From Phragmites australis (lineage: Eukaryota > Streptophyta > Magnoliopsida > Poales > Poaceae), in NCBI RefSeq assembly GCF_958298935.1, contig NC_084932.1, positions 20,749,501-20,813,500 of the forward strand: 64,000 nucleotides of DNA, given 5' to 3'. The notes beneath the pieces were generated by a model, which saw nothing but the letters and a program-made list of their open reading frames with translations, was not told where the DNA came from and did not search any database. The position numbers and the translations under genes were made by a program. Below are positions 32,139 through 44,693 of this stretch, piece after piece. Position 1 is the stretch's first letter, and each line of letters starts with the position of its first letter.

Positions 32139-32150
32139 TGGTATCAGAGC
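32139..32150 (+). other. Primer-binding site (initiator Met tRNA)
   Basis: TGGTATCAGAGC, complementary to the 3' end of plant initiator Met tRNA, lies 3 bp after the 5' LTR end. Confidence 0.92.
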
Positions 32151-32906
32151 ATAGTTTAATTAAATAGCCTAAAGATGGTTAGGACATAGGTTAGCAAGTG
32201 TGTCAAATCCATTAAGCAACCCACTAAAGTTTCTTATTGTACCTCTTCATTCTAATATATAAAAACTTCTTATAATATGCTCCTAATTGTAATGTGTGCT
32301 TGGTTGTTGCATTTAGAGTGTTTGTTTATGCATTGTGTTGTTTTCTATTATGATGTATTCGTTAATCATGTTGCATTAACGCATCCCGATAGCGGTAAAT
32401 ATCGGGAGCTCAACAAGTGCGAGGTGGGAGCCTGTTATGTTCCATACGATAATGGTACAAAAAGTGAATACGTTAGTAAAAACATATGAGCATCCACCAT
32501 ACAATGGTAGATATAGTCATCTAGCAATGTGGCGATTACATGGGGTGTCCCGTAAGGTGATGATACGGGACATGAATATGTTGGCAGTAACGTATGAGTC
32601 GTTGATTGTGCGGCGAGTTGCACAAGCACCGTTCCTACGAATACTTATTCTTTTCGCGTGAAGGGTGGCAAATGTAATTATGATAATTGTTCGGGAGAGA
32701 AGCACTCAAAAAAGAAACGTGTAGATCAGGATCGAGCATATTTTCATACTCTATTGTTCATTTTGTACCATACCTTTGAGCATGCATTATCATCAACCAA
32801 TAGTATATGGTCCAAGCAAGTGATTTCCGACATAGTGAAAATAACACTTGCTTGATATATGTTGGAGTTTGACTTTTGCCTCTTTTCATCTTATCGTAAC
32901 AATAGG

Positions 32907-33960
32907 ATGAAGACTCGCGGTAGTGATCTTCCTAAGGGTTCTAATGAGAACAACCTCGTGTCGTCTGCTCCACCGAGTATGGCGGATTCCTAATGCAGAT
33001 AGAGGATAACCACCAAGCTCATCCTGCACTCCTTGAGGTCCTCATGCGCAACACGCCACCTCATAGAGGAGGTGGGTCCGGGCGACAAGATGTTTTCTCG
33101 GATTTCCTCTGAAGTCAGCCGCCCACCTTCACGCGGGCTAAGGATCCTCTTAACATTGACCATTGGCTTCACACCATCGAGTAGAAGCTCGCTCTCCTTC
33201 GGTACGAGGATCATGAGAAGGCTCTCTTCGTTGTCCATCAACTCCAAGGCACTACTGGTGTATGGTGGACCAAATACTTGGCCATGCACACTGCCAGTAA
33301 TCGCGTCTCTTGGGCAGAATTCTTCCAAGCCTTCCATGGCTTCCATGTTCCCAAGGGGCTAATGGAGATCAAGAGGTGAGAGTTCCTAGACCTCCAGCAG
33401 AGGGGCAAGCCGGTAATGGAATACGTGCAAGTGTTCAATCACTTGGCCCAGTATGCTCCAGAAGAGGTCAGCATCGATGAGAAGAAACAGTATCATTTCG
33501 TGAACGGCCCTCACTTCTAAGATGCAAGACCGCCTCTCGGCGCATGAGTTCATCGACTTTAACACGTTGGTGAGAACCTCCCTCATGGTAGAGTTCAAGA
33601 TGAAGAACCATCAAGAAGATAAGAAGTCCAAGAGAACTGAATCACCTTCTATGGGCGGGAGCTCTCAACGCCCGCATGCGGAGACTCAACCTCCTCAATC
33701 CCAAATGATGGCTCTGGCTGCTCCATGGCCAATGTGGATAGTGCGACATTCAACATTCTCAGCTCTACAAGGACAACCTCTATGACCCACACAGTCTCAA
33801 GGGAGTGTGACAGGTGGCCCTAGCGGCCCATGTTACAACTGCGGGCGCATCAGGCATTTTGCGCGGAGCCACACTGAATGTTCCAAGGCCACCACCACTC
33901 GCGCAATTCTCTCATCAACCCTCGAAGACTATGTAAGTCCCTAAGCGCGGTCATGTCAAC
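32907..33960 (+). pseudogene. Chromovirus-like Gypsy gag, decayed
   Basis: The likely start is the ATG at 32907 (MKTRGSDLPKGSN). Recognisable stretches are LEVLMRNTPP, PPTFTRAKDPLNIDHWL, LALLRYEDHEKALFVVHQL, VSWAEFFQAFHGFHVPKGL, EFLDLQQRGKPVMEYVQVF and the CCHC-like CYNCGRIRHFAR (about 33836-33871). Gag forms the virus-like particle and packages RNA. Several stops (for example at about 33109, 33169 and 33379) and a frameshift near 33520 inactivate it. Confidence 0.85.
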
Positions 33961-35775
33961 TACATCACCGCCGATGAAGCTCATGAGGGTGCAACTATGT
34001 TGATGGGTACATTGTTTGTGAATTCTAATTCCATCATCATTCATGCAGTCATTCTTTTTTATTCAGGAGCTTCCCATTCTTTTATAACAAGGAGTTCCAC
34101 TCAGCGTCATGAGTTAAAGATTAGCACTGGTCGTGCACCATATGTTATAGAAGCACCCTGAGCCAACATCCTTACCGATAAATATGTGTCCAATGCATCA
34201 ATCATCATCAGTGAGATGCCCGTTTTTTGTAAATCTGCTAGTGATCGACTCCAAAGGAATAGATATAATTCTAGGAATAAATTTGCTCACCAAGAATAAG
34301 GCCGTCGTTGATTGTGCTCAGAGGACTATCACTCTCAATGATCTATATAACACTTAAGTCCATCTAAAGTTTAAGGACGTTGATCCTTATCTTTATGAAG
34401 GTTATGGCTACCACGGATCTTCTGGATATTCCTATGATACGCTAGTTTCCAAATGTCTTCCTAGAAGAACTTCCAGGAATGCCACCCGACCGAGCAATGG
34501 AATTCTCTAATGATCTTTTGCCTGGTATGGCTCCGATTTCAAATAGGTCTTATCAGATGCCGCCAAATGAATTGTCAAAGTTGAAGAAGCAAATTCAGGA
34601 GCTGCTTGCAAAATGTTTCATTTGCCCGAGCTCCTCATCTTGGATATGCCCGTCACTCTTTGTGAAGAAGAACGACGATACTTTACGGATGTGTGTTGAT
34701 TATCGTCCGCTCAATGTTGTCACGATTAAGAACAAGTATCCACTCTCTTGGATTGATATTTTGTTCAAACAATTGACTGGTGCTTGGGTTTTCTCTAATA
34801 TTAACTTGAGGCTGGGCTGTCACCAGATAAAAATCTAACCGGAAGATATTCCAAAGACGGCATTCTCCACCCATTACGGGCTTTACGAGTTTATCGTCAT
34901 GTCATTCGGTTTGACAAATGCACTGGTATTCTTCATGTACTTGATGCACATGGTCTACATGGAGGAACTCGACAAGTTTGTCGTGGTGTTTATCGATGAT
35001 ATCCTCATCTACTCCAAGACCAAAGAAGAGCATGCAGATCATCTATGAGTTGTTCTTGGCTGACTTTGAAATCACCAACTCTATTCCAAGTTCAGCAAAT
35101 ATGAGTTCTGGCTCAAAGAAGTCGCCTTCTTGGGTCATGTCTTATCGAAGAATGTAGTCGCTGTTGACCCGAGCAAGTTGCAGGATGTGCTCAATTAGAT
35201 GCAACCTAAAAATGTCACCAACATCTAGAGTTTTCTCGGAGACGCGAGTTATTACTGCCAGTTCATCGAGAGTTTCTCCAAGATTTCTAAGCCAATGACA
35301 AATCTATTGAAGCAGGGGACTATATTTGAATGGTCAAGTGAATGTGAGTCAGCCTTCTAGACCTTGAAGAGACTGCTCACGTCTGCTCCCGTTCTAGCTC
35401 AACCTGAGGTGGACAAGGGTTTCAACATCTATTGTGATGCTTCCCGCATAGGCCTCGGATGTGTCCTCATGTAAGAGGGTAGGGTTGTCGCGTATGCCTC
35501 ATGCGAATTGGAGTGGCATGAAGAGAATTATCCAACTCACGATTTAGAACTTGCGGCAGTGGTACATGCCTTGAAGATTTGGCTACATTACCTGATGGGA
35601 AATCCTTGCCGTATTTATACGAATCACAGGAATCTCAAATACATTTTCACTCAGGATGATCTGAACATGAGGCAATGAAGATGGCTCGAGCTGATCAGAG
35701 ATTATGAACTGGAAGTTCATTATCATCCCATCAAGGCGAATGTTGTCGTCGATGCACTGAGTCGAAAGGCTTGAT
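33961..35775 (+). pseudogene. Gypsy protease, RT and RNase H (Tekay/Del-like), decayed
   Basis: The protease region is poorly preserved (about 34060-34400). RT begins near 34450: [38 protein letters not shown], and, after a stop at 34836, [11 protein letters not shown] and the catalytic box [10 protein letters not shown] (34990-35020), a variant of YVDD also used by this clade. RNase H follows: [36 protein letters not shown], then DALSRKA at the end. There are at least eight in-frame stops. Confidence 0.87.
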
Positions 35776-37250
35776 GCAATTGTCTCTCATTATAGCCTAG
35801 AGTCACCATGCTTTGTGATGATTTTAGGAGGCTTGGACTCGAGATGGTTGTGGAGGAATTTCTTACCAACTTGGAGATCAAATCCACCCTCTTTGGCCAA
35901 ATTAAGGACGCTCAGAAGACAGATAAAGACATGAAGAAGATCCGTGACAAGATCAAGGAGGGGCAAGCCAATTGCTTCACCTTGGATGATGAAGGTGTCT
36001 TGTGGTTCAAGAAAAGGCTAGTGGCCCCTAAGGTCCCAGAGTTAAGAAGGAAGATTCTGGAGGAAGCTCATGATTCTTTATGGTCTATCCATCCTGGAAG
36101 TTCAAGAAAAGACTTGTATGAAGCATAAAATCACTCGATATGTTGTTGAATGCGATGTTTGTCGGAGAGTGGAGGTCGAACAACTCAAGCTGGTCGGTAC
36201 GCTCCTAGTTTTTACCTGTCCCCTCCTAGAAGTGGGAGGAGATCAGTATGGACTTCATTACTAGTTTTCCTAAAACATCTCCGGGTGTGACTCAATTTGG
36301 GTCATTGTGGATCGGTTGACCAAGTCAGCTCATTTCTTGTCCGTCAAGACCACATACTCAGTCAAGCAATATGTGAAGTTGTACCTCACTCAAATTGTTT
36401 GCATTCATGGAATTTTGAAGAAGATTGTCTGTGATCAAGGCATTAATTCACCTCTCATTTCTAGAAGAGCCTGCATGAAACTATGGGAATCGAGCTCTTC
36501 CATAGCACCTCATGCCATCCCCAAACCAACTGTCAAACTGAGAGGGTAAACTAAATCCTCGAAGACATGTTGTGGGTTTGTGTTCTCACATATGGGGAGA
36601 CATGTGAGATTTGCTTGCCGTTCATAGAATTGACATACAATAACAGTTATCAGTCGAGCATTAAGATGTCGCCGTTCAAAGCTCTCTATGGCCGAAGGTG
36701 TTAAACGCAGTTGAATTGGTCCAAGCCCGGTGAAAGAGCTTTCCTAGGCCGGGATTTGGTCAAAGAGATAAAAGAGCATGTCTAACCATTCGCCAGCATC
36801 TACTCATAGCCCAGTCTATGCCGATCATCATTGGCGTAAGTTGGAGTTCAAAATTGGAGTTTTGTCTATCTTAAGGTCTCTCCTCTCCGAGAAACACAGT
36901 GCTTCCAGATGAAGGAAACATTGGCACCCCGTTATGTTGGCCCTTTTAGGATTATTGGCTGGTGTGGTGATGTGGCTTATCATCTGGAGCTACCTTCATC
37001 CCTCTCCGCCGTGCACAACATTTTTCATGTCTTGCAATTGAAGAAATGCATTTGAGTCCCCACTGAAACAATTAAAGTGGCAGTTTAAGAATTGCAATTG
37101 GATCTATCTTATTGCAACCATCCAATTCGCATTCGTCAATTAATTAAGTTCCTCAAGGTTTAATAGAGTAATCACTTTGAAGATGAAGCGATGTGGGAAC
37201 GAAAAGACCGGCTTCGTGCCGATTATCCTGAGTTCTTCTTCAACCTGTGA
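35776..37250 (+). pseudogene. Gypsy integrase with C-terminal chromodomain, decayed
   Basis: Zinc-binding His and Cys residues are visible in HDSLWSIHPG (36069-36098) and ECDVCRRVEVEQ (shifted frame, about 36149). The integrase core follows (VDRLTKSAHFLSVKTTYS, QIVCIHGILKKIVCDQG, with the DQG aspartate). The C-terminal part is VHNIFHVLQLKKC, and a chromodomain-like end reads SNHFEDEAMWERKDRLRADYPEFF (about 37165-37245). The chromodomain marks it as a chromovirus, probably Tekay/Del. Stops and shifts occur throughout. Confidence 0.82.
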
Positions 37251-37387
37251 GTATTACTTTAGTATTATTTCTCATAACATGGCATATTGATGTTCCCTGA
37301 ATCTTTTCGCTACTGCACAAATTAGGAGATCCCTCGAGTCACCATACTCTTCCATGACTCGTACCGAATCTCAAGACAAGATTCTTT

Positions 37388-37401
37388 TAAGAGGGGAGAT
37401 T
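37388..37401 (+). other. Polypurine tract before the 3' LTR
   Basis: AAGAGGGGAGATT directly precedes the LTR start TATCACATCCCAAAG (a probable TG to TA change at its first dinucleotide). Confidence 0.8.
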
Positions 37402-39905
37402 TATCACATCCCAAAGCCATAATTACGTAATTAAGCCTAATCATGCTTTATTAGCATTATGTTTAATTTTGAGTAATTTTGTTTCGGAGCATTAGAGTAC
37501 TTGGTTTTAAGTCAATTAGATTAGAGAAAGAAATGAATTCGCAGCTGAAACAAGCTTCTTTCTCTGACATGTGGGGCCCATGTGGGTGGCCAACAACACC
37601 ATCTCTTCTTGGGGCAGTAGCCCCCACCAACTCCCTCTCTCTCCCTCACTCTCCTAGCTCTCTCTCACTCCCACCATGCAGCCCAAGCTCCCCGTCTCTC
37701 TCAAAATCTCTCTCTTTCTCCCTCGATTCCTCCCTCTTGAAGCAGAATCGAGGTACGCACGTGGTATTCATGTGATCACTAGCTCATAAGCTTCCTATTC
37801 ATCCAATTCATTAGCATTCTTGATGTTCTTGGTGTTCTTTCTTGAAGCACGAGGAACCATGATTGGACTCCTCTTCTTGAGAGATTTTTTCATTTCCTTC
37901 ATTACCCAGTGGTCAACATCCTCTCAAAGCACCATGGGTAAGTCTCGTAGGCTTCCCTAGGCAAGAATGCGTGAATTGGTGGGTCGATTTCGAGTTTGGA
38001 GCTAAGTTTGCGGAGTTCTTGAGCTTTGGAGAAAAAAATAGAGGATTCAAATGAGATTTGTGCTAGGAATCGTGTTGTCAGGTTGGTGAGTGAGTTCTAG
38101 ACTCTATGAACTATCTCAAACATGTTTCCCTTTGGTTTGGAGAGATTCACAAATCAAATTGGCCGATTTTTTCTACACGAAGTAACCTCTCTAGATAACC
38201 CAGATAGTTCGGGTAGCCCAGTAAAAACTCCGATGATTTGTGCTAAAAAACCGTTAGGGTTTAGGGCACAAGTTGAGTCTAGAACACTTTGTATAGTGTA
38301 TATGTATATTTATGTAGGATAGATTTAACATGTGAGTCGAATCGGACGAGGAAGATCATCGAGAAGTGCAAGTCTGCCTAACCCAGATAGTTCGGGTTAA
38401 ACCCAGAGGGTCCGAGTAATTCGTAGTGCTATTAGTCGAGCACCCTCGCCTGGAGCCTAACCTGGATAATCCACCCAACACGGATAGTTCGGGTTAATTT
38501 GATTTAGATTTAGCAGAGAACCCTCGCTCGGAGCCTCATCCAGACATTCTAGCCTGACCCGGAGGTTCCGGACTCAACTCAGACCTTTCGAGTTAATTCA
38601 AAAATGGCTAACCGAGAACCCCCGTACGGAGTACAATCCGGAGGTTCCGAGTTCGACCCGAAGTCTCTGGCCTTCTGTTAGCTTTTCAAAGTCATTTAGA
38701 TCGCAAATTTTGCTATTATTTCGCATGTCTTGCATTTTTAACTTGTTGTTATGCATATTGTAACATACATTGTTGCACCTTATTCATGCTCATCATTGCA
38801 TGTGTTCTTCTTTAGTGAACGAGGATCTAGAGCATGACGCGGGCGTGGTTGAAGGTGACGCAGAGCCACACGTGTTCTGTGAATTATGTGTGGGTAGCAT
38901 CATACAGCCGCCTGAGCAGCATGGCAAGCATCTAAGTATGTTTCTCCCATTAATTTGGATCATATGTGTCTAATGTGATAAAATATGCTTTATGTATGTT
39001 ATGCATGTTGTAGAGTTGATGTCAGGTCTTGTATGTGTTGAACCTATATTGATACATTACACCATGTCTTGAGTTATTAGTGATCCATCTCCTTGTAACT
39101 GGGTTTAACTTAATAATGGTCTAGTTTAAAAGTTAACCGAAATGCTTAGCCATGTATAGATTCTTCGGTAGAAATCGAGTAGTGGTTCAACCCCATTCGT
39201 GAGCTATATTCTTTAATTACTATCACATTGGTATTGGGTTGATGGTGATGGTTGGTTGAGTAGTGAGGATGAGGCGAGATGTGGGCGGTGTTAGAGGTGT
39301 TTCTCCTGCCTCGATATGCAGTCCCTAGGGTAGGTCGGGAGAAGAACCCAGACACCATAGACCACTTGCGTCACTTAAGTACCGATCGTTGTTGCAGTTG
39401 ACTTTAGCACTTACCACATATCGATCTAATGGTAAGATAAGACGATGCCTCTGTAGTTGTAATCATTTGAGCTTGCACATCAATAGTGTGAGCACACAGG
39501 CTTATAAGAGATACTTGAGGTTGCTCTGAGAGTTAACATGAGTGGGCCCTGTACCGAGTGATGCTTGATTCAAATGGTTAGAGCTTATTGGGAAAGTTTA
39601 ACATGAGTACCCCTTGGGTCTACATGTGTGGTCACTCAAGCCGTATGGTCCTCTAGTCTGGTGGGTAAAGTTGTATCTCCTACAGGGTGTAAAAATATTT
39701 TGAAATATCGTACTATCGGTTATGAGCATGATTTTGTCCATTTGCAGCAGTCGTCTAGTTTCGAGTTTGGTTTAAGTTAGTTGATGGGTTGAGATGGTTC
39801 TTTATAGATATTATTACTATAGTTCCATTTACATATATGTTCAGTTGATAGTTATGGGTTAGATAGTTGTGTTGGTTAAGTCTAGATGCCCACATATGTT
39901 TTGTC

Positions 39906-40427
39906 CAAAGATGTCCAAATGGGCGGCCCGGCCCGGCACGGCACGGGCCCAATCAGGCACGGCCCGTTTTGGGCATGGCCCATTACAACCCGTTAGCTAA
40001 ACGGGCCATGCCGTACCGGCCCACGTGCCGTGGCTGTAGCCCAGGCACGGCCCGTTTAAGATCGGGCCGTGCCGTGCCGGCCTGTGGCACGATAGGCCCA
40101 TTAATATTTTTTGACCTGTCGGCCTGTTAACACGTGAAAATCGAAAAAAACATCAAAAAACCGCCAGATGTAGGGATCAAACTCACGATCTCATACATGG
40201 AAAGCAACGACTCTACCACCATGTAAAGCATCTCTATGTATTAAGGATAAACAAATTATATAAAATCTTAGAAAAATAGAAAAACTTAAATGGGACGTGC
40301 CGTGCTAGCCCGGCGTGCCGTGGCTCCGGCCCAGGCACGGCCCACCTAACCGTGCCATGCCTGGGCCGGGCCATTTTTCCCGTGCTGCGGGCTGACCCGT
40401 TAGGCCTGGCCCAGTTGGCCATCTTTA
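39906..40427. mobile_element. hAT-type element, 522 bp, target duplication GTTTTGTC
   Basis: Ends CAAAGATGTCCAAATGGGC and (reverse complement) TAAAGATGGCCAACTGGGC. Flanked by GTTTTGTC at 39898-39905 and 40428-40435. The 5' LTR copy at about 31522-31536 has a single GTTTTGTCAAATTTTG, the empty site. The body is GC-rich with repeated GGCACGGCCC / GGGCCGTGCC and encodes nothing. Confidence 0.95.
40173..40218 (-). other. tRNA-like module inside the hAT element
   Basis: On the minus strand TGGTAGAGTCG (40218-40208) fits an A box, and GTTTGATCCC (40182-40173) is a one-base variant of a B box, 25 bp apart. No CCA-acceptor stem is evident. Confidence 0.4.
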
Positions 40428-41018
40428 GTTTTGTCAAATTTTGTTTTCGCGTATAAATTTACTTAACCATATAGTTGTATTCTTGCTAACATCCTAATTC
40501 ATAATTTTCGGAGTCAGATTATCTATAAGTACCTAATATGGATTAAGTCTTGCTGGTACCTTTATATTCATGCTGCTCTGTTAGGTGCTATAGGCCAAGA
40601 GGGGCTGGTCTTTGGCTACTTCACCCCCACCGAGGATGTTGGCAAGTATGAGTAGATAACTACTCGGAGGTCATACTTTTGTGATAGAGGTTAAGGGCAT
40701 ATGGCTCCATCCTCCTTTTGTTGATTATAGTTTTAGCTTCCGCTGCATAGTTCTCTTTTATTTAGAAGTTGATTAGTTTCAATCTCCTCCTAACTCTTTT
40801 TTACTATAAATTGTAAAAAATTATAAATGCTAAAGAACTTGTAATATAATTAAATTACTCGTTTTTTTTAAGTTTTGTTGTGATATGATACATTGAAAAG
40901 ACATGTATTCCGATCTTAAATATAAAACACATGTCAGAACTACCGAGCGGTATTCTGATTAATTATTAAAATTATAATTTAATAATTAATTAAAATACTA
41001 TTTAAATGATTACTTACA

Positions 41019-41189
41019 TCAACCCAACATGCATTCATCAAATGCTAGTACAAATGTCACAACCGGAAGTAATAACATACACCGATAACACTCACGTACA
41101 CCACAAATTAATCCCTAACCGAACAAATTTTCACGTTTTTATCTAGGGCACATGTTAGGGTTCCAACAAATTTACACCAAATCTAGCAA
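41019..41189. other. Spacer after the Gypsy element
   Basis: No feature recognised. Confidence 0.4.
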
Positions 41190-41620
41190 CTCTAGTGGAC
41201 AGGAGGGAGATTTCCTTGCTTTATCAGATCACATCATTTTTGGCCTCGATTCGGCCAGAGAGAGAAGGATGTGGGAGGGCTGAGGTGAGGGAGGAGAGAG
41301 AGAGAAGTGGGAGGGTTCCCAGATTCCTCATCTTCCTTGTAAAACGAGATATCATATTCGTCTTGAAAATGTCATCATCGGACTGTGGTGGAAAGCAGCT
41401 GGCTGCCATCCATCTGCACCTGCGATCTGCGATCATGTGGAACAGCAGCAAAATCTCGATCTGGTCAATCTAGGGGCACCGCGGCGGTGTCAGCATCGAT
41501 TTGTCAGGCAAGCAGCGACCAGCGAGAGACAGACGACGCATTGACAATGGTGCAGCGTCAGTCAGAACTTCTGAAACTGCCGGCTACAGTTAAGATGCTG
41601 TTAAGAAACTTGCCATGAAC
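41190..41620. repeat. Segment B, left part: duplicate of segment C (about 51080-51280)
   Basis: CAGATTCCTC..CTTCCTTGTA.AA.GAGAT, TGGAAAGCA..CTG and CCATCCATCTGCACCTGC are shared in order with 51082-51181, followed by CAGCATCGATT.GTCAGGC.AGCAGC (about 41492-41517 and 51246-51271). No conserved frame. Confidence 0.7.
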
Positions 41621-41999
41621 TTGTCAATATGCTATTGCACCCATTTGCTATGAATCGTGCGTGGTTATTGCTCAGCATGTACTGTGAAGGATCGCCGGCA
41701 GTTTATGGAAACTAATGCAATAGCCCAGTTCGCTGTACCCAAAATTTCCCTTCAATCTTGCCTCCTTTCACAGCGTTGCAAACAAATGCAAACAAGTAGG
41801 GGTATGTTTGGTTCTTTTGCATTGTTTACTTAGAGGACAAACTAGTACATTTAGCTCATTTTCTTGCTTTTGAGAGAGAGTCAAATCGGCTCTTTTTTCC
41901 TAATAAAATTTATTTTGCCTAATCTTACCAAACAAAATTAGTGGGAAAGACAGACAAAGAAACAAAACATACACTAGATTGATCATGCACACATCATGC
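41621..41999. other. Intergenic with MITE-like fragments
   Basis: TAGGGGTATGTTTGGTTCTTTTGC at about 41797 resembles a MITE start. No matching end or duplication confirmed. Confidence 0.35.
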
Positions 42000-43535
42000 T
42001 GTTGTCACGGCATCACTCCTGCTGGCCATACTAAATTGAAGTTTTTGGGCATATATCTAGTACGAATCCTATGACATTAGCGCATCCTTAAGTACACAGG
42101 GTTATAATCATACTTTGACCTTAAGTCAAATCTGTAGCCTGTGGGGCCCACGAAGTCAGTCAGAATTTATCCTCTTGATTGCACTCCCAGCACGTTGAAG
42201 CTACCATATGTCGTTGAATCCATATAAGAGCAATCATCCATATAAGAGTAACTTTATTGGTAGTAGATATTAGTTAGTTTTTATTATTATGATATATAGA
42301 GAGAAGAAAAATATATAGAGTATAGATGAATCTGACGTGGAAAGAAATCTTGCTAATATATATAGAAGAGAATCTTAGAGAAATAATTCTTAAAGAAGAG
42401 AAATAAGGGAGAATTTTAAGCATCATGAGATATGAAGAATTAATAATAGAATCTTTTAAAAAATATGCTAAGAGAAATAAAAGATAGCAGCTAAAAATAA
42501 CTATAGTACATGCTCTAATACTCCATCTCTGTAATAATCCACATGTTGGTGACTGAACTCGTCTGCTCGATAGCTGCCAACGAAAACCTTTCAACATGGG
42601 GCGCCTGATTGTCTAACTCTTACGAGCCCATGTATCAGTGACACAGATAACACACGACTGTTAATGAGAATTAGACACTTCATTTTCTGCATTATTAGAT
42701 TATTAGTACAACTCCTGCAAGTACATTCAGTCGTTGTCGCAAGTTGATGGAATCACTTCATTTCTTAGTCTGTTGACTGTTGCTACAACTAGCCTGTTAG
42801 CAAAGGAGATTATCGTACGACAGTGTCTCGTCGATCAAAACCTAGCTAGAGTAATTCCAGAGACGTGGTGACGATCCAACCACGTTGCGCCGGGCACAGG
42901 AATCGAGGCGTGTTTTAATCAAAGTTCAGAGCCACACTCCTTGACGTTTGAATCTTATTCTGAGGCTCGCTTTGCCTGCACAACTTACAAGTCCACTTGG
43001 CGAGTTTCAACAATTCGGAGCATTACATTGTGCCGATGGCAAACCTCGAGGCTGCACTTCTTAATCGGTACACATTACTACACGTATGTATGGATGTTTT
43101 GGCCTATCCTTTGGAAATGGCTACGATCCGTAGTCACACAGTTACCGAGTTTGAATTACGGCATACTATTTATTTTCTAGAAAGGAGGGGTTGCTTTGCC
43201 AAGTGGTGTCCCTTCGGGGTGAAACTCAAGCCTGGGGCTTACCATCGTCTCTGTCCTCTTCCTTCATATGTTTACATTCTCCTCTCCTTCGCTTTCTTGA
43301 GATGGACGGACTTTTGTGTGACTGTGTCTCTGTGGAAGTACTGTCGTTGCTGTCCACGAGGAGAGCCGAGCAAACTAACAAAAGCGTCTACACAGATCGT
43401 TGTATCTCTGGGAAGACAGCGTGTTTTGCGAGATCATGACCATCAGTTTGCTTTGATGAGCAACTGTTCAAGTGCACAGCTGAATTTCATTGAATATGCT
43501 CTTTTGTTGCATCACAAATTCTGCTACGATACACT
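42000..43535. repeat. Segment B, right part: duplicate of segment A
   Basis: About 42050-42950 matches 11960-12880 and about 43120-43440 matches 21590-21890. Here the two parts are adjacent apart from a Tourist-like MITE. Short ORFs at 43191-43439 (B) and 21627-21911 (A) share the peptide pattern DGLLCDCV..EV.SLLST, but nothing shows they are genes. Confidence 0.72.
42228..42515. mobile_element. Tourist-like MITE, 288 bp, target duplication TAA
   Basis: Begins GAGCAATC and ends ACATGCTC (reverse complement GAGCATGT). Flanked by TAA at 42225-42227 and TAA at 42516-42518. Segment A has TATAGTACTCC at the matching place (about 12285), i.e. no insert. AT-rich and non-coding; a 3-bp TWA duplication is typical of PIF/Harbinger (Tourist). 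Confidence 0.85.
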
Positions 43536-44693
43536 CTCACTACTAAAAAAACCTTATCATTGTCTGTTCTAAACTAGTATTTGAAATCGATAGTAAATAA
43601 GTGATAGTGATAACTAGCATTAATTAAAAAAATAGAAACCAAATTATAGCTTTTTACTTAATGATTTGAGCATCAATTGAACGCATACATATCAAAGTCA
43701 ATTACATTGAAATAGCAACTATTATATATTTTCTCCCATGTCACCTTAAGACAATGTCTAAATTTAATTAGCAGTACCGAGATCAACAACTATCTCTAAT
43801 GTGACATGAGCTCTTCTTTTGCAAGCTACGGCTGTAAGCCTCCATGTCTCCATCCAAGATCATGCATTGGAGCTGGGAGTCTGCAGTTTCCTGCCGTGGA
43901 GCAAATCAATGAATATTTAGCATGCCAAATTTGGTTATGAAGAGAAATTGATGGAAAGCTTAAACAATTTTATAAGACATAAATGAATGAATAAAATTAG
44001 AGAAACATCCGCCCGAGCGGTTGCTGACACATCCCAGCGCCGCTCTTGACACGCCCAAGCAGTTGTGGATGGCTTTTGGGATCTAGGGTTTGAGCTTGCT
44101 CCCGTCGATCTAGTGCTAGTAGGGGGATGGGGAGCATCGCGGCAAAAGGAGGGCGTCGGGATCCCTCCATGGATCCCTCGCACCACCTTCTATGGATCAT
44201 GCTTCACGGGTTGCCCATCCATGGATCCAGCCAGCGTTGCCCATCCCTGCATGGATCCATCACCATGGGAGCTCACCTCGGCCGACGACGGCTTCATGGC
44301 ATAAACAGTTGGCGAGGGAGGAGGATAGTGATATCCATAGTTTTTGGTGCTGAGAGAGAGAGAGAGGAAACGAGGAGGAGAGAGAGAAGGTGAGTGGGAG
44401 CGATATTTCATGGGTGTTGTGTGGGCTTTACGGATGGTGTTGGTGAGGCGCTGTCGGATCATGTGTCTTCTACCTGTCATCCTCTGTGATTCCTACACTA
44501 GTCCCTAGAATATGGGGAAACTAATTATGCGGAAATATGCGATATTTGTATGCTAGTGCTCATAGTTTTTATAGCAATGATCCACCATACATTATGCGGA
44601 AGCTTAATCATCCAATAAAACTATATATTTCACACTGAGACTGAGTTTAAGTATAAATAGTATGCAACACAGTGCATATTTAAAGAGATCAAC
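43536..44693. other. Intergenic with a CACTA-like start and a GC-rich patch
   Basis: CACTACTAAAAAAACCTTATC at about 43540 looks like a CACTA left terminus, but I found no partner end. About 44060-44310 is GC-rich with repeated CCATGGATCC-type motifs and short ORFs of no known family. No gene is supported. Confidence 0.4.

Larger units (their letters stand above)
37402..41018 (+). mobile_element. Outer Gypsy 3' LTR, about 3.1 kb without its hAT insertion
   Basis: Runs from the polypurine tract to TTACA at 41018, the end that matches the 5' LTR end at 32135. The first about 750 bp contain a CT-rich leader (37620-37740) and have no counterpart at the 5' side of this element. From about 38140 it aligns with 23091-23251 plus 29625-32135. 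A 522-bp hAT element sits at 39906-40427. Confidence 0.82.

Noticed and set aside
32990..33346. 118-aa minus-strand ORF in the Gypsy gag region
   Set aside because: It is antisense to clear gag motifs in the plus frames.
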